Shown here in pieces: positions 15,259 through 24,919 of a DNA stretch of 25,112 nt; the stretch's first letter is position 1, and each line of letters starts with the position of its first letter. Below the pieces are notes generated by a model. It searched no databases. It was not told the origin of the DNA and saw nothing but the letters and a program-made list of their open reading frames with translations. The position numbers were made by a program, and so were the translations under genes. The stretch is from Bacteroidales bacterium (GTDB lineage: Bacteria > Bacteroidota > Bacteroidia > Bacteroidales > UBA7960), in assembly GCA_003557765.1 (NCBI GenBank), contig PWNO01000249.1:1-25112 (forward strand), read 5' to 3'.

Positions 15259-18200
15259 TTACATGAGGGTAAACCTCAGGCTAAATCCGCCGTGTGTGTT
15301 GGTGTTGGGGAACTGGTTGGAGACAAAGGGATTATTCACAGTGCGGTCAAAGAAGAGCCTGAAGTTCACCCGTGGGCTCAGCTGATACTCCGCGGAGGTG
15401 TTGAGCGCAATGGAGCGTTGACCTGCGGAGATTACATCAGTTTCCTCGGTAAGCCTTCTGAGAATGGTCTTGTTGTCACGGATGGACAGGTCGAAACGCA
15501 GCGTGAGGTCGCTGGAGATACGTTGCTGGCGCCCCGCCTGGGTGATGTTAAAAGACAGATCCTGGAAACGGTAACCGGCACCAATGATGTATTCCGTCCG
15601 CTGGTTGTCGGTGACCTGGTTATTTGCAAAGCTTAAGGCCATGTTTCTGGTGCGGCGTACCTCCACCCGTGTCATCAGGTTGTTTTGCCAGGTGACGTCG
15701 ACATTGATCATGGGGTTGAACTCTTCGCTGATGGAAACCTGGCCGATCTCGTATTCAGGTATATAGTTTCCTGAGGCCTCGCTTTTTGCAATCTGATAGC
15801 CGTCTTTTTCTCGATACCGGGGATCCGACTGAAAGTTTCCGATGGTGAACATGCTCCTGTATCCGTGTCCTACGGTAAAAGACCGGAAGAGCCTTTGGAA
15901 GGAAGGAATTCTCGACAGGCCATCATAGGTGAGCCGCCAGTTGGGCATGGGAAAGCGAAGGAAGGGGTTGAGCGTGCTGGATGACGGATCACGTCCGGAG
16001 TACGCGGCAAGAAATGCGGGGATCAGCACGTCTTGTGAAGTGGGGCCATAGCCGGTCGGGAACACTGTGGTGTCGTTGACCTCTCCGTCCCAGTTGGGGT
16101 TTCTATTGGCCAGGCGCATGGCGATATCAAGCCGGTAGTCCTTGAAGTTTTCAAAATTTTCTGACTTATAGGTGCGGTCGTCGATGCTTTCAAAAGTAGT
16201 TGCAAGGGCAAAGAAGGATATGCTGAAGTTACCCGTTTCCATCGGGTTGAACGACTCATATTGTCCGTCGATTGCAGTAAAATATTCGCTCCTGTTCGTG
16301 GTGTGGTTGCGCTGGGCGGTCACTTCGATGCGCAAATCCCTTAACGGTTCTACCTGGGAGCGGGCAGTGAGGTTTTCTCTTTTGTTTTGGGCAAAGGGGA
16401 TGTTGAGGGGAACAATGTTGCCGTCTATGTCTTCATATTGCACAAGCCAGCCTTCCCTTGCCGCCTGGTGGCGGATGTCGTCCTGGCCGCCAAAGATGAA
16501 TGCCGTCCCGGGCGCCATCAGGTTCCAGTCCTGACCAAGTATCCCGGCTTCAGGGCCAAAACCCGGCATGTGTGTGCCACGGGTCTGCGTATAATTGATC
16601 GAGAGGGTGCGCACCGACATCATCGTACGCAAAAGGTTTTCCATCGCGATCCTTCCATAATTGGGACGCGCCGGCCCATCATCTCCATTATCATCACCAG
16701 GAGCTTGTGGTCCGGACCTGCCAGTTTGCCGGCCGCCTCTACCCCCCTGGTTAATGCGTTGCAGGAAACCAACCTTGTTATACAGGTTCACCAGGTTGGC
16801 ATTGACATTGAGGCGAAGGGTCTGTGAGTTCTCAATAGTGTTCCCCAGTTCCATTGCAGCCCGTGGCGCTGCAACCCAGTCGAAATCAGCCCCATAACTG
16901 GCGTTGGCGTTGATGAAGTCAACCAGTGGAAGCCTGTTTAACGGAATGTTATAGTTCAGCGTAGCACGGTGTGTGTAAAAGGTTGTGCGTCCCAGGCTCC
17001 GGATGTTTTGCATGATCACATCACGGGCTTCATCATCAATGGACCCCTCTGGCTCATCTATGCGTGCGTGCGTGTTGGCATTGAACTCCAGGCGTAATGC
17101 CCTGGTGAAATCCCAGCGTATGTCATACCTCCTGTCCCAGTCGAAGGACTTTACATAATTGGGGTCTAAAATGATTAAGCCCTCACTTCGCCCGCGCATC
17201 AGTGACTCGGCATACCCCCTGTCCATACTGGTTTGAAATGAAACAGAACGCGGAGCGTAGTAGAAATTAAAATCCCTGATCAGCCTGAGCAAATTATGCT
17301 GAAGGAAAGATAAGTTAGAGAATGGGGTCACATTGTTTGGACTTGTGCTGTAATTGTAATTAATCGCTCCCCGCCAATGCTGTTGCCTGTCATATTCAAT
17401 GTCTATGTTGCGTGCATAAACCTCCCTGTAGGCGTAAGTGAAGTCAAAGTTGCCCGGACTGTAAAACCTGTTTTCTCCTGACCCTACATAGGACACGTTG
17501 GTGAAGTTCAGGCTTCTTCTTCTGACAAGGTCTTGTGAGATTCGCCTTATGGAGTCGCGTTCTGCTGTGGTATCATAGGATTCCAGGTCGTCTTCAAAGA
17601 AGAGGTCCGGGTTTGTCGGACTGTATTGGGGGTTGCTAATGGATTCTGAGAAGCTGAAGTGCATGGGGATGCGCACGTTGATCTGTTCCGGGAATAAACG
17701 TCCCAGCTCCAGGTTGGTGGCAATATCATAGTTGATGACTTCTTCCATCTGCCGTTCACCAACCCGTTGATCAATGCCTCCAAAGCCTGGTGTACTCATG
17801 AAGCCGGCCAGGTTGATGTTCCCCAGATCTGCCAGGGTGGCATTGATCCGGGCGTTGGCAGCCCAGCCGCCCTGGTCGTTGAAGTCATACAGCCGCAACT
17901 CGTTAACCCACACCTCCGCCGACTTGGGCAAGCCATCGTCACCAGGTGTTTCACTGGTTCTTTTGGGGTTTCTGATACCGATCATGATCACCTGGATGTT
18001 GCTTAAGGTGGGATTACCTACAATGGTCATCTTGTTGTTGCCATCATACTGGCTATAAGGCCTGGCGACCGACACGCCGCTGTCGGCTTCACGTGAAAGG
18101 CTGTTTCGCTCAAGTTTGAGATCCTGCAGCCTGGAAAAATGGATGTCGAAGTTGTTTTCTTCAGGCCAGATCACCTCAGGATTAAATGTCCTGGGAAGCC

Positions 18201-21200
18201 AGGGTGTGACCGTAAGCGGAATCTCATACTCGTAATAGTTGCCGGTAAAGTCTGACCCCATCCTGATGAATACCGTAAGGTCACCGTCCTGCAGGTCTTC
18301 TTCTTCGAACACCTTTTCAGCGTGTGCAAACATCTTCAGTCGGTGGTATTGACGTACGTCGAGGTTGGCCGTCTTGTAAACCGCCCTGGCATCTCCGTCT
18401 TCCAGGTTGGTTACCCGCATTGCCAGAGACTGCTCATTACGCCTGTGCATCGTGGTGGTGCCAAGGTCCTGTTCACGTTCAATTCCAGGAGGCAACACAT
18501 AAGGGATGGGGTCGCGCTGACCATTTTCCTCAATGTTTACCGTAAACACGTCAAAGGTGGTTTCATCGGTGCCTCCCGGAACATATTCCCCGGGGGCAGC
18601 AAGTTCGCGGTCGTAAGTACGCCAGTCGCCGCGGATGAGCTCCAGCGTGGCAAAACGCGTGATGATAGGCTCTTCGAACCCCTTGAAGAACATGCGCAGG
18701 TACCGTATGGAAGTGAAGTCCTGGATGTTGCCGATCACTTGCCTGTTGGGGTCGCGCAGAGGGATCTTGAACTGATACCACCGCACGGTTTCCACCTCAT
18801 TGTTGGCCAGGCGTACCGTGGCCTCCATGACATCGGTGATATAATTCTGACCGACTTCCATGTCCTCCGGACGCAGGCTCACTCTGTACTGGAAATAGCG
18901 CTCTGATTCGTTCAGGGTCCCGTCTTCATTGATGTCTTCTGTGTTGGGCACGTTGGTGGCAGCTGTGGGGAAAGGCTCCGGCGACATGTCTGAGGTAGGG
19001 CTGTTGCCCTCCAGCCCATTGTATCGCTTATACCTTTCCAGGATGGGGACCTCTTCCGCATCCAGGTCTGAGCCACGGTAATACTGAAAGTTGTCTGCCG
19101 ATGGGTCATTCCAGGCCTGCTGATAAGCAGCGGATTCAGTGCCATACTGATCCGCAAGGACCTGAAGAAAGTGTTCGTTGAAAAAGCTGCGTTCATCTTC
19201 TGTGCTGAGACCGTCAAGACCCACATCCTGATATTGCCGCGAGTCCGGATTGTTGTCGAAGGCTTTGGTAACCGCCGGCACCGTGGGCACCCGCCCCCAT
19301 GCCGTGGTATCTACGTTGACCACCTCTTCGTCTATCGGAAGCCCGTTCTCAAAACTCTTTCGTCCGTCACGAAGGACATCCTCAGACACATCACCCAGGT
19401 TGAAATAAAGATCACCACCACGGTGCGTCTCATCATACACAAAGGGATCCATCATCCAGAACTCAATATATTCGATGTTGGCTGTCTCAAAGTCCGTCAT
19501 CGGCAGGGCACGCATCACACCCCCCCAACGTGTTTCGGGATCAATAAGGCTCCCGTCCTGCGCAATCCCGGAACTAAAATTAGAACCGATGTCATAATTA
19601 TATGGGCCACGCTCGGAGGGATAAAAGGCCATATTGAGCACGGGAATGGGGGAAGGAATGCCCGTGGGGCTCTCCTTGTTTGGCCAGATCTCGTTTTCCA
19701 GCACCTCACGTACGAAATGGTTGGAGCGTTGGTCGGCGTCGTTGCGTATGTGCGTGGGCGTGAGGTTATTGTTGCGTGTAAAGAGCGGGTCGACCACATA
19801 CCAGGCCAGTCGGGCCACATTGTAACGGAAGGCCAGTGTCGCAAGTGTGTCGGCGAAGTCTACCGGGGCCGCTTCGGGAAACATCCCCGGACTGGTCTGA
19901 CGCTGTGGTGTGCTGGCAATATGCCAGCGCTGCACGTTCTTCAGATCTATGGCCGATTTGCTGCCCTCAAAGTCGTCGATGTAGGAAGTCCCCGCACTGC
20001 CGATATGTCTGCTATGGCCGGGTATCAGATGGGCAAACTCCCCGTTGAATGTGATACGGGAGGTGGAGGTGGACTCATAAGTGGGAATGCGATTCAACAG
20101 GCGGGTGATGTAATCTGATTCGGTCGAGTAGGTGGTGTTCAATCCCCATATGGTGTTCGCCATGGGCTCATCTCCGAAGCTTACCTTTTGAGTAAGGGGC
20201 CGCTCCGACAACCGCAGAATCGTACCTCCGATGTTAAAATTATCACTGATGCGGTGGTCTACGTGGGTTCCCATCAACGTCTTCGTCTGCAGGTTGAACA
20301 TATCAGAGCTCTCCAGCGAGATGTTGATGGGGGTGCCGGAGTTCAGGATGCCCTCGTTGAGAATGCGGACCCTGCCCATGGAATAATCCACACTGTAGTC
20401 TACGTTTTCGGTGAGGGGAACACCTCCGGCGGTTACTATGACTGATCCGGGAGGTACGTTCATGGCATTTAGCGGAATTTCAGCGCCTGCATCTGACTGG
20501 AAGCGCCCTTCCAGAAACCAGCGGTTCTTTTCCGGAAACTGCTGCGCCCGGTTTTTGGTCGTCGTATACAGGGAGTCAAAGGCATACTTGTTGCCCAGGT
20601 CTTCATCCTGCAGTTTTTTTCGCAGATGTTCGCCGAAAGGTTCTACCACAGGAAAGTAGATCCTGCCGTTGTCAGCCTGGATGGTACCCCCACGGGTGGC
20701 TGCATTGTCAATGAAGTCAAAAACACCGTCCGGATAGGGATCCATCTGGGTGTTTAACCGGTCAAGCCCCATCACTCGGATGAGTGGCTGACCCTTCACA
20801 TCACCAGGACCTTCCTCCAGGAAGCCAATGGGAATGCCGTGTTCTTCGCTCTCATACAACACATTTAGCCGGAACTGGTCACGGCTGACCTGGTAAGAGT
20901 CAAGGCTATAAATGTTTTTCATCATCAGGTCCCACCTGGGATGGTTTGTCTCGATGGTGGTGCTTTTCAACAGTTTGACAATAAGGCCATTCGGTGCGCT
21001 GATGTCGTTGGTAAATTCTCCCACCCGGTAGGTGGTGGTGTCTCCGATCACCGTATATTCGAAGGCCACGGCCAGCACCTGGTCCGGGTTGATGGTCCGG
21101 TTCAGGGAGATAAAGCCCAGTTGGGAATTAAAGGTGTATTCATTGCTTCTCAGGCGGCGTGCATTTTCCACGCTCTCATAGTCGGATCCGGAGGTGAAGT

Positions 21201-22443
21201 CGATGCCGCCCAGGTAACTGTTGACGTTGCTGATGTTGCGGATCTGTCCTGGCTGTACCACTTGGGTAAGCAGGTTGTTGGTTTCGTTTCTGGGAGGCTG
21301 CGGACTGTGTTCGCCGGGGCCGCTGACCTGGGGGTTGTGGGGAGCATATTCACCGAGGTCGGAAAAAGCCACGATGTTGCGGTTGTCTTCGGTGGCAGCA
21401 CCGATGTTGGTGACCCATACCTCCAGTCGGGTGATCTCGATATTGGAAGACACCCTGGGCAGGGTGGAGAGGGCATCATCGTAATTGTCGCGGAAATGCT
21501 GTGCCAAAAAGAAGTGCCTGTTCTCTTCGTACTCATCCGCCCGGATCATGAACTCGGTCATCTGTGCGCCGCCGGTAACCTGTATGGATCGGGATTCTGT
21601 TTTCTGCTGGCTAAACACAGTGGTCACCCGCGTATTACCGAACAGCATCTCTGTTTTAAATCCAAAAAGCCCTTGTGCCCCGGTGATCAGGCTTCCCGGC
21701 AGGGGCAGCGTCACATCGCCGGCCTCTACAAGCTGCAGGATCTCATCTTCGGTGCCCCGGTATTCCAGCTTCATCCTGTTTTCAAAGTCAAAAGCTGACT
21801 CTGTGTTGTAATTGGCGCCGAGGGTGACCTTGGTCCCGATTTCAGCTTCTACGGCAAGCTGTATCCTTTGCTGGAAATCGAAGTTGGTGGTGCGGCGGCG
21901 TTGTTCATCAAGCGCCGGGTCTTCGCGGTAGTTCGACATCACGCCGAAGATAAGTTCCGCAGAGCCGCTGGGGCGGATGTCGATCGTGCTTCCGCCAAAG
22001 ATCCGGTCAAAAAACTCACTTCCGATATGGATCTCAGGAATCAGGCCGTCGCGACGTTCAAAATCCTGGGGGGTGGCCCTTTCGTTCCAATAGTCCTGCA
22101 ATCGCCGATCCATATCATAAGATAAGAAATCATCAAAGGAGATGTACACGGGCCTGCCGATCACCATGTCGCCGATACGCTGGGTCTTCACATAGTGCCC
22201 GGAGTCCGGGTCGTATTCGTAATGGGTGGTAATCACGCGTGGGTTGGTAAGGGACAGTCCGGACACGGGGAATCTGTCAAAGTCGTACACCACGGCACTC
22301 TCAAAAGGCATCCCCGGCAACGGATCTTCGATGGGGGGCAAGGTGTCGTTGCTGGCTACAGCATGCTCAGCTGCAGCAGCAACAGAGAGTATGACCAGGC
22401 AAAAGAATAATGTAAAAAATGCTCGTATTCGCCTTGCTAGCAC
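15259..22443 (-). CDS. sprA: T9SS outer membrane translocon SprA/Sov
   Basis: SprA is the giant 36-strand outer-membrane beta barrel through which the type IX secretion system exports folded proteins, including gliding adhesins and enzymes. The 2394-residue product is close to the 2403 residues of Flavobacterium johnsoniae SprA. It begins with a signal peptide: basic MLARRIR, a hydrophobic core to about residue 24, and an AAAA cleavage area. It continues with long alternating beta-type sequence rich in Y, F, N and R and ends in a terminal strand (GGFSLRFTLM). The start is GTG at 22443; a TGA lies two codons upstream and the next in-frame Met is residue 45, after the signal peptide. It follows ruvA by 23 bases. 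Other T9SS genes are not in the window. Confidence 0.95.
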   Translation of the reverse strand: MLARRIRAFFTLFFCLVILSVAAAAEHAVASNDTLPPIEDPLPGMPFESAVVYDFDRFPVSGLSLTNPRVITTHYEYDPDSGHYVKTQRIGDMVIGRPVYISFDDFLSYDMDRRLQDYWNERATPQDFERRDGLIPEIHIGSEFFDRIFGGSTIDIRPSGSAELIFGVMSNYREDPALDEQRRRTTNFDFQQRIQLAVEAEIGTKVTLGANYNTESAFDFENRMKLEYRGTEDEILQLVEAGDVTLPLPGSLITGAQGLFGFKTEMLFGNTRVTTVFSQQKTESRSIQVTGGAQMTEFMIRADEYEENRHFFLAQHFRDNYDDALSTLPRVSSNIEITRLEVWVTNIGAATEDNRNIVAFSDLGEYAPHNPQVSGPGEHSPQPPRNETNNLLTQVVQPGQIRNISNVNSYLGGIDFTSGSDYESVENARRLRSNEYTFNSQLGFISLNRTINPDQVLAVAFEYTVIGDTTTYRVGEFTNDISAPNGLIVKLLKSTTIETNHPRWDLMMKNIYSLDSYQVSRDQFRLNVLYESEEHGIPIGFLEEGPGDVKGQPLIRVMGLDRLNTQMDPYPDGVFDFIDNAATRGGTIQADNGRIYFPVVEPFGEHLRKKLQDEDLGNKYAFDSLYTTTKNRAQQFPEKNRWFLEGRFQSDAGAEIPLNAMNVPPGSVIVTAGGVPLTENVDYSVDYSMGRVRILNEGILNSGTPINISLESSDMFNLQTKTLMGTHVDHRISDNFNIGGTILRLSERPLTQKVSFGDEPMANTIWGLNTTYSTESDYITRLLNRIPTYESTSTSRITFNGEFAHLIPGHSRHIGSAGTSYIDDFEGSKSAIDLKNVQRWHIASTPQRQTSPGMFPEAAPVDFADTLATLAFRYNVARLAWYVVDPLFTRNNNLTPTHIRNDADQRSNHFVREVLENEIWPNKESPTGIPSPIPVLNMAFYPSERGPYNYDIGSNFSSGIAQDGSLIDPETRWGGVMRALPMTDFETANIEYIEFWMMDPFVYDETHRGGDLYFNLGDVSEDVLRDGRKSFENGLPIDEEVVNVDTTAWGRVPTVPAVTKAFDNNPDSRQYQDVGLDGLSTEDERSFFNEHFLQVLADQYGTESAAYQQAWNDPSADNFQYYRGSDLDAEEVPILERYKRYNGLEGNSPTSDMSPEPFPTAATNVPNTEDINEDGTLNESERYFQYRVSLRPEDMEVGQNYITDVMEATVRLANNEVETVRWYQFKIPLRDPNRQVIGNIQDFTSIRYLRMFFKGFEEPIITRFATLELIRGDWRTYDRELAAPGEYVPGGTDETTFDVFTVNIEENGQRDPIPYVLPPGIEREQDLGTTTMHRRNEQSLAMRVTNLEDGDARAVYKTANLDVRQYHRLKMFAHAEKVFEEEDLQDGDLTVFIRMGSDFTGNYYEYEIPLTVTPWLPRTFNPEVIWPEENNFDIHFSRLQDLKLERNSLSREADSGVSVARPYSQYDGNNKMTIVGNPTLSNIQVIMIGIRNPKRTSETPGDDGLPKSAEVWVNELRLYDFNDQGGWAANARINATLADLGNINLAGFMSTPGFGGIDQRVGERQMEEVINYDIATNLELGRLFPEQINVRIPMHFSFSESISNPQYSPTNPDLFFEDDLESYDTTAERDSIRRISQDLVRRRSLNFTNVSYVGSGENRFYSPGNFDFTYAYREVYARNIDIEYDRQQHWRGAINYNYSTSPNNVTPFSNLSFLQHNLLRLIRDFNFYYAPRSVSFQTSMDRGYAESLMRGRSEGLIILDPNYVKSFDWDRRYDIRWDFTRALRLEFNANTHARIDEPEGSIDDEARDVIMQNIRSLGRTTFYTHRATLNYNIPLNRLPLVDFINANASYGADFDWVAAPRAAMELGNTIENSQTLRLNVNANLVNLYNKVGFLQRINQGGRGGRQTGRSGPQAPGDDNGDDGPARPNYGRIAMENLLRTMMSVRTLSINYTQTRGTHMPGFGPEAGILGQDWNLMAPGTAFIFGGQDDIRHQAAREGWLVQYEDIDGNIVPLNIPFAQNKRENLTARSQVEPLRDLRIEVTAQRNHTTNRSEYFTAIDGQYESFNPMETGNFSISFFALATTFESIDDRTYKSENFENFKDYRLDIAMRLANRNPNWDGEVNDTTVFPTGYGPTSQDVLIPAFLAAYSGRDPSSSTLNPFLRFPMPNWRLTYDGLSRIPSFQRLFRSFTVGHGYRSMFTIGNFQSDPRYREKDGYQIAKSEASGNYIPEYEIGQVSISEEFNPMINVDVTWQNNLMTRVEVRRTRNMALSFANNQVTDNQRTEYIIGAGYRFQDLSFNITQAGRQQRISSDLTLRFDLSIRDNKTILRRLTEETDVISAGQRSIALNTSAEYQLSPRVNFRLFFDRTVNNPFVSNQFPNTNTHGGFSLRFTLM

Positions 22444-22466
22444 TAATCAATTATTTAGAAACAGAA

Positions 22467-23057
22467 TCAGATACTTTTTAATGCCTCTTTAACCAGGAAC
22501 TCTGCACTTGGCACACTGCCCTGGTGCTTTTTCAGTATGGCATGGATGGCCTTTTGCGCTGTTGGCTTGGCAAATCCCAACATCACTAAAGCAGATAACG
22601 CTTCCTGCTGCATGGTATTGTCTGTAACCACCATTTTTTCAGCCTTTAGTAGACCTTCTTTTTCCAGGCGGTCCTTCAAGTCGACGATGATCCTGCTTGC
22701 TGACTTTTCACCGATACCCTTAATCGACGAAAGCATCTGGATGTCGTTATGGATGATGGCTGTTGTGATCTCCGCTGGTGTCATGGAAGAAAGGATCATG
22801 CGTGCTGTGTTCGGACCAACACCGCTGACGGAGACCAGGTGTTTAAAAAGCTCCCGTTCTTCATCATCAGCAAAGCCATACAGGATATGGGCATCCTCGC
22901 GGATAACCTGAAGTGTGGCCAGCCGCACCATGCCTTTATCAGGCAATGCCTCAAAGGTATTCAAGCTGATATGTACGAGGTAGCCCACGCCCTGGCAGTT
23001 GATTACTACGTATGCAGGATTTTTTTCATCCAGCTGGCCTTCCAGGAAAGAAATCAT
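22467..23057 (-). CDS. ruvA: Holliday junction DNA helicase subunit RuvA
   Basis: RuvA tetramers bind four-way junctions and load the RuvB motor for branch migration. The 196-residue product has the N-terminal OB fold (MISFLEGQL to about residue 62, with GVGYLVHISLNT and EDAHILYGF). Two helix-hairpin-helix motifs follow (VSGVGPNTARMIL and IKGIGEKSASRIIVDLKDRL). A C-terminal three-helix domain contacts RuvB. It precedes sprA by 23 bases on the same strand; ruvA also lies next to the sprA homologue (sov) in Porphyromonas, so the pairing is conserved although the functions look unrelated. The mae terminator lies upstream, so ruvA-sprA should have its own promoter near 23058-23135. Confidence 0.96.
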   Translation of the reverse strand: MISFLEGQLDEKNPAYVVINCQGVGYLVHISLNTFEALPDKGMVRLATLQVIREDAHILYGFADDEERELFKHLVSVSGVGPNTARMILSSMTPAEITTAIIHNDIQMLSSIKGIGEKSASRIIVDLKDRLEKEGLLKAEKMVVTDNTMQQEALSALVMLGFAKPTAQKAIHAILKKHQGSVPSAEFLVKEALKSI

Positions 23058-23111
23058 CGCTTTTGGGGGTATGGGTTTCCTTTTTATTTAATCAGTTTTC
23101 TGAGGATACAT

Positions 23112-23165
23112 CAAAAAACGGTGTCAAAGGTAATAGAAAACGATCAATTATCCTTTTGACACCGT
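23112..23165 (-). terminator. Rho-independent terminator of the malic enzyme gene
   Basis: The sequence at 23118-23165 is an inverted repeat: ACGGTGTCAAAGG and its complement with one inserted base, extended by A/T pairs. On the minus strand the stem is followed by six T residues (complement of 23113-23118). It stands about 95 bases after the malic enzyme stop codon. On the plus strand there is no T run, so it acts in one direction. Confidence 0.8.
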
Positions 23166-23259
23166 AAACAAAAATGTGCTTTTTGCCAGGCAGGTCGGCG
23201 AAGCTAGCTTACTGTATCCTAAAATGCCGGCTTATGACGCTGTGCCGGGTATCAGAAAG

Positions 23260-24714
23260 CTATTTCACTGCATCGATGGCGGCCTGCAAGGCTTCATTCA
23301 GCATTTCTTGTGGTGGCTCTGCAATGGAACCGCTCTCGATCAGCGCCCTGGTGGTTTTCCTGGCGTGGTCGATATCAGCACTGGCCTGATCGTAAGCCTC
23401 CTGCCAGGTCATCTCCTTGCGCGCCACACCGTCCTTGATGGCTTGCATTGCCACGTCGGCAGCCTCATAGGTGAACACTTCGTGCTCATCCATCTTGGCC
23501 ACGATGTCTTCACTGTGGATCCCACGTTTTTCAGAAAAACGGGCGATGGCTTCTGCGGCTGCAATCGCCATGTTGTCTGTAATTTTGCGCGCCCTGACCA
23601 GCAGTGCACCCTTCAGGATGCCCGGGAAGCCAATGGAGTTGTTTACCTGGTTGGGGAAGTCGCCCCTTCCGGTGGCCACGATATAGGCTCCGGCCTCCTT
23701 GGCTGCATAAGGGTATATCTCAGGCACCGGGTTGGCGCATACGAACACGATGGCTTTATCTGCCATTGATGAGATCCATTCCTTTTTCACCACATCAGGT
23801 CCTGGCTTTGACATGGAGATCAGCACGTCGGCATCCCGCATGGCTTCTTCCATTGTGTCCACCTGCCTGGGATTGGTGATCTGGCAAAGCTCCCACTTGC
23901 GATAGAACCGTTTATCGGCTTCAATGTCTTTCCTTCCCTTGTGGAGGGCGCCTTTGGAGTCGAACATGATCGATTTGGCGGGATCAGCACCTGCAGTATT
24001 CACGATGCGCGCGATGGTCGCATTGGAGGCACCGGCACCATTGTATACGATCTTCACATCCTCCATCTTTTTGTCTACCAGCTTGAGTGCGTTCAGCAGT
24101 CCGGCAAGGGTCACGCAAGCCGTTCCCTGGGCATCATCATGCCATACCGGGATGTCGCACTCCTCGCGCAACACATCCAGTACCCTGTAGCAGTTGGGCT
24201 GGGAAATATCCTCCAGGTTGATTGCACCAAAGCTATGCTGCGACATCTTGACAAAGTCGATGATCTTCTCCGGGTCGTTTTTGCCGTCCGGCCCGCGGCT
24301 GTCTACACAGATGGCGATACCATCCACACCGCCAAGGTATTTCATCAGAAATGCCTTGCCTTCCATTACGCCCATGCCGCCGGGGGGAGTGCAGTCACCG
24401 TCGCCCAGCACACGTGTGGAGTCACTCACCACGGCCACCAGGTTGCCCCGGTTGGAGAGCTCGTAAGAGGTGTTGTTGTCATCACGGATGGTGGTGGAAA
24501 TCTTCGACACCCCGGGGGTGTACCAGGCATTAAACCAGTTAAACCCCATCACCGGCGCTTTGGGTACGGTCTGCATCTTGCCCCCGTAAAAACGATGGGC
24601 ACGCAGGGCCAGCTCTTTGTAAAAAAGGGTTTTTGCTTTTGCTTTCTGCTCCTGGGAAAAGCTTTCAGGAATGAGTTCTTCCAGGTTGTCAAGGGTGAGG
24701 TTGAGGTGTTTCAT
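23260..24714 (-). CDS. NAD(P)-dependent malic enzyme, single-domain form
   Basis: The enzyme oxidatively decarboxylates malate to pyruvate, yielding NADH or NADPH. The 484-residue product shows YTPGVS (65-70), LGDGDCTPPGG (103-113), EDISQPNC (168-175), HDDAQGT (192-198, metal-binding Asp pair), the dinucleotide loop GAGASN (226-231) and CANPVPEIYP. It lacks the C-terminal phosphotransacetylase-like domain that extends MaeB of E. coli to about 760 residues. The frame opens at 24789, but the first 25 residues would be encoded by the promoter and an octamer array; the ATG at 24714 has a canonical promoter just upstream. NAD or NADP preference is not clear. A terminator separates it from ruvA. 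Confidence 0.93.
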   Translation of the reverse strand: MKHLNLTLDNLEELIPESFSQEQKAKAKTLFYKELALRAHRFYGGKMQTVPKAPVMGFNWFNAWYTPGVSKISTTIRDDNNTSYELSNRGNLVAVVSDSTRVLGDGDCTPPGGMGVMEGKAFLMKYLGGVDGIAICVDSRGPDGKNDPEKIIDFVKMSQHSFGAINLEDISQPNCYRVLDVLREECDIPVWHDDAQGTACVTLAGLLNALKLVDKKMEDVKIVYNGAGASNATIARIVNTAGADPAKSIMFDSKGALHKGRKDIEADKRFYRKWELCQITNPRQVDTMEEAMRDADVLISMSKPGPDVVKKEWISSMADKAIVFVCANPVPEIYPYAAKEAGAYIVATGRGDFPNQVNNSIGFPGILKGALLVRARKITDNMAIAAAEAIARFSEKRGIHSEDIVAKMDEHEVFTYEAADVAMQAIKDGVARKEMTWQEAYDQASADIDHARKTTRALIESGSIAEPPQEMLNEALQAAIDAVK

Positions 24715-24737
24715 GATGGCTTTGGTTTGGTTCGATG

Positions 24738-24769
24738 TAAAGATAGGATATTTTGTGTGGAGGAGCAAA
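24738..24769 (-). promoter_or_regulatory. Promoter of the malic enzyme gene
   Basis: On the minus strand TTTG (complement of 24766-24769), a 20-base spacer, then TATCTTTA (complement of 24738-24745). This closely matches the Bacteroidota consensus and lies 24 bases before the ATG at 24714. The first repeat octamer (24772) begins two bases beyond the -33 element. Confidence 0.75.
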
Positions 24770-24771
24770 AA

Positions 24772-24803
24772 AATGTGGTAATGTGCCAATGTGCCAATGT
24801 GCT
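24772..24803 (-). repeat. Octamer tandem array (GTGNTAAT family), four units, inverted relative to the terminal array
   Basis: Plus-strand units AATGTGGT, AATGTGCC, AATGTGCC, AATGTGCT are the complement of the ATCACATT-type units at 24920-25112. They lie immediately upstream of the malic enzyme promoter. Confidence 0.75.
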
Positions 24804-24837
24804 AATGAAGGGTTTCGGATGTAAGTCAGGCTGTCGT

Positions 24838-24880
24838 GTCCTGAAATAGGTTTACACTTTTTGTAAACAAAAATCAGGAC
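24838..24880. repeat. 43-bp palindromic element, copy C (best conserved)
   Basis: It starts GTCCTGAAATAGGTTTACAC and ends GTAAACAAAAATCAGGAC. The outer arms GTCCTGA/TCAGGAC and inner arms GTTTACA/TGTAAAC pair perfectly. It lies between two arrays of the same octamer family in opposite orientation. Confidence 0.75.
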
Positions 24881-24919
24881 GGGTCAAAGTCATTCTTTCG
24901 GACACACCAAGGCGACATT

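Noticed and set aside
19171..21798. Long plus-strand open frames opposite sprA (for example 19171-20118 and 20941-21798)
   Set aside because: They are antisense to a clear sprA reading frame, have no recognisable motifs or promoters, and have shadow-type composition.
23941..24849. A 302-codon plus-strand open frame opposite the malic enzyme gene
   Set aside because: It is antisense to a complete enzyme and runs into the repeat region and promoter.
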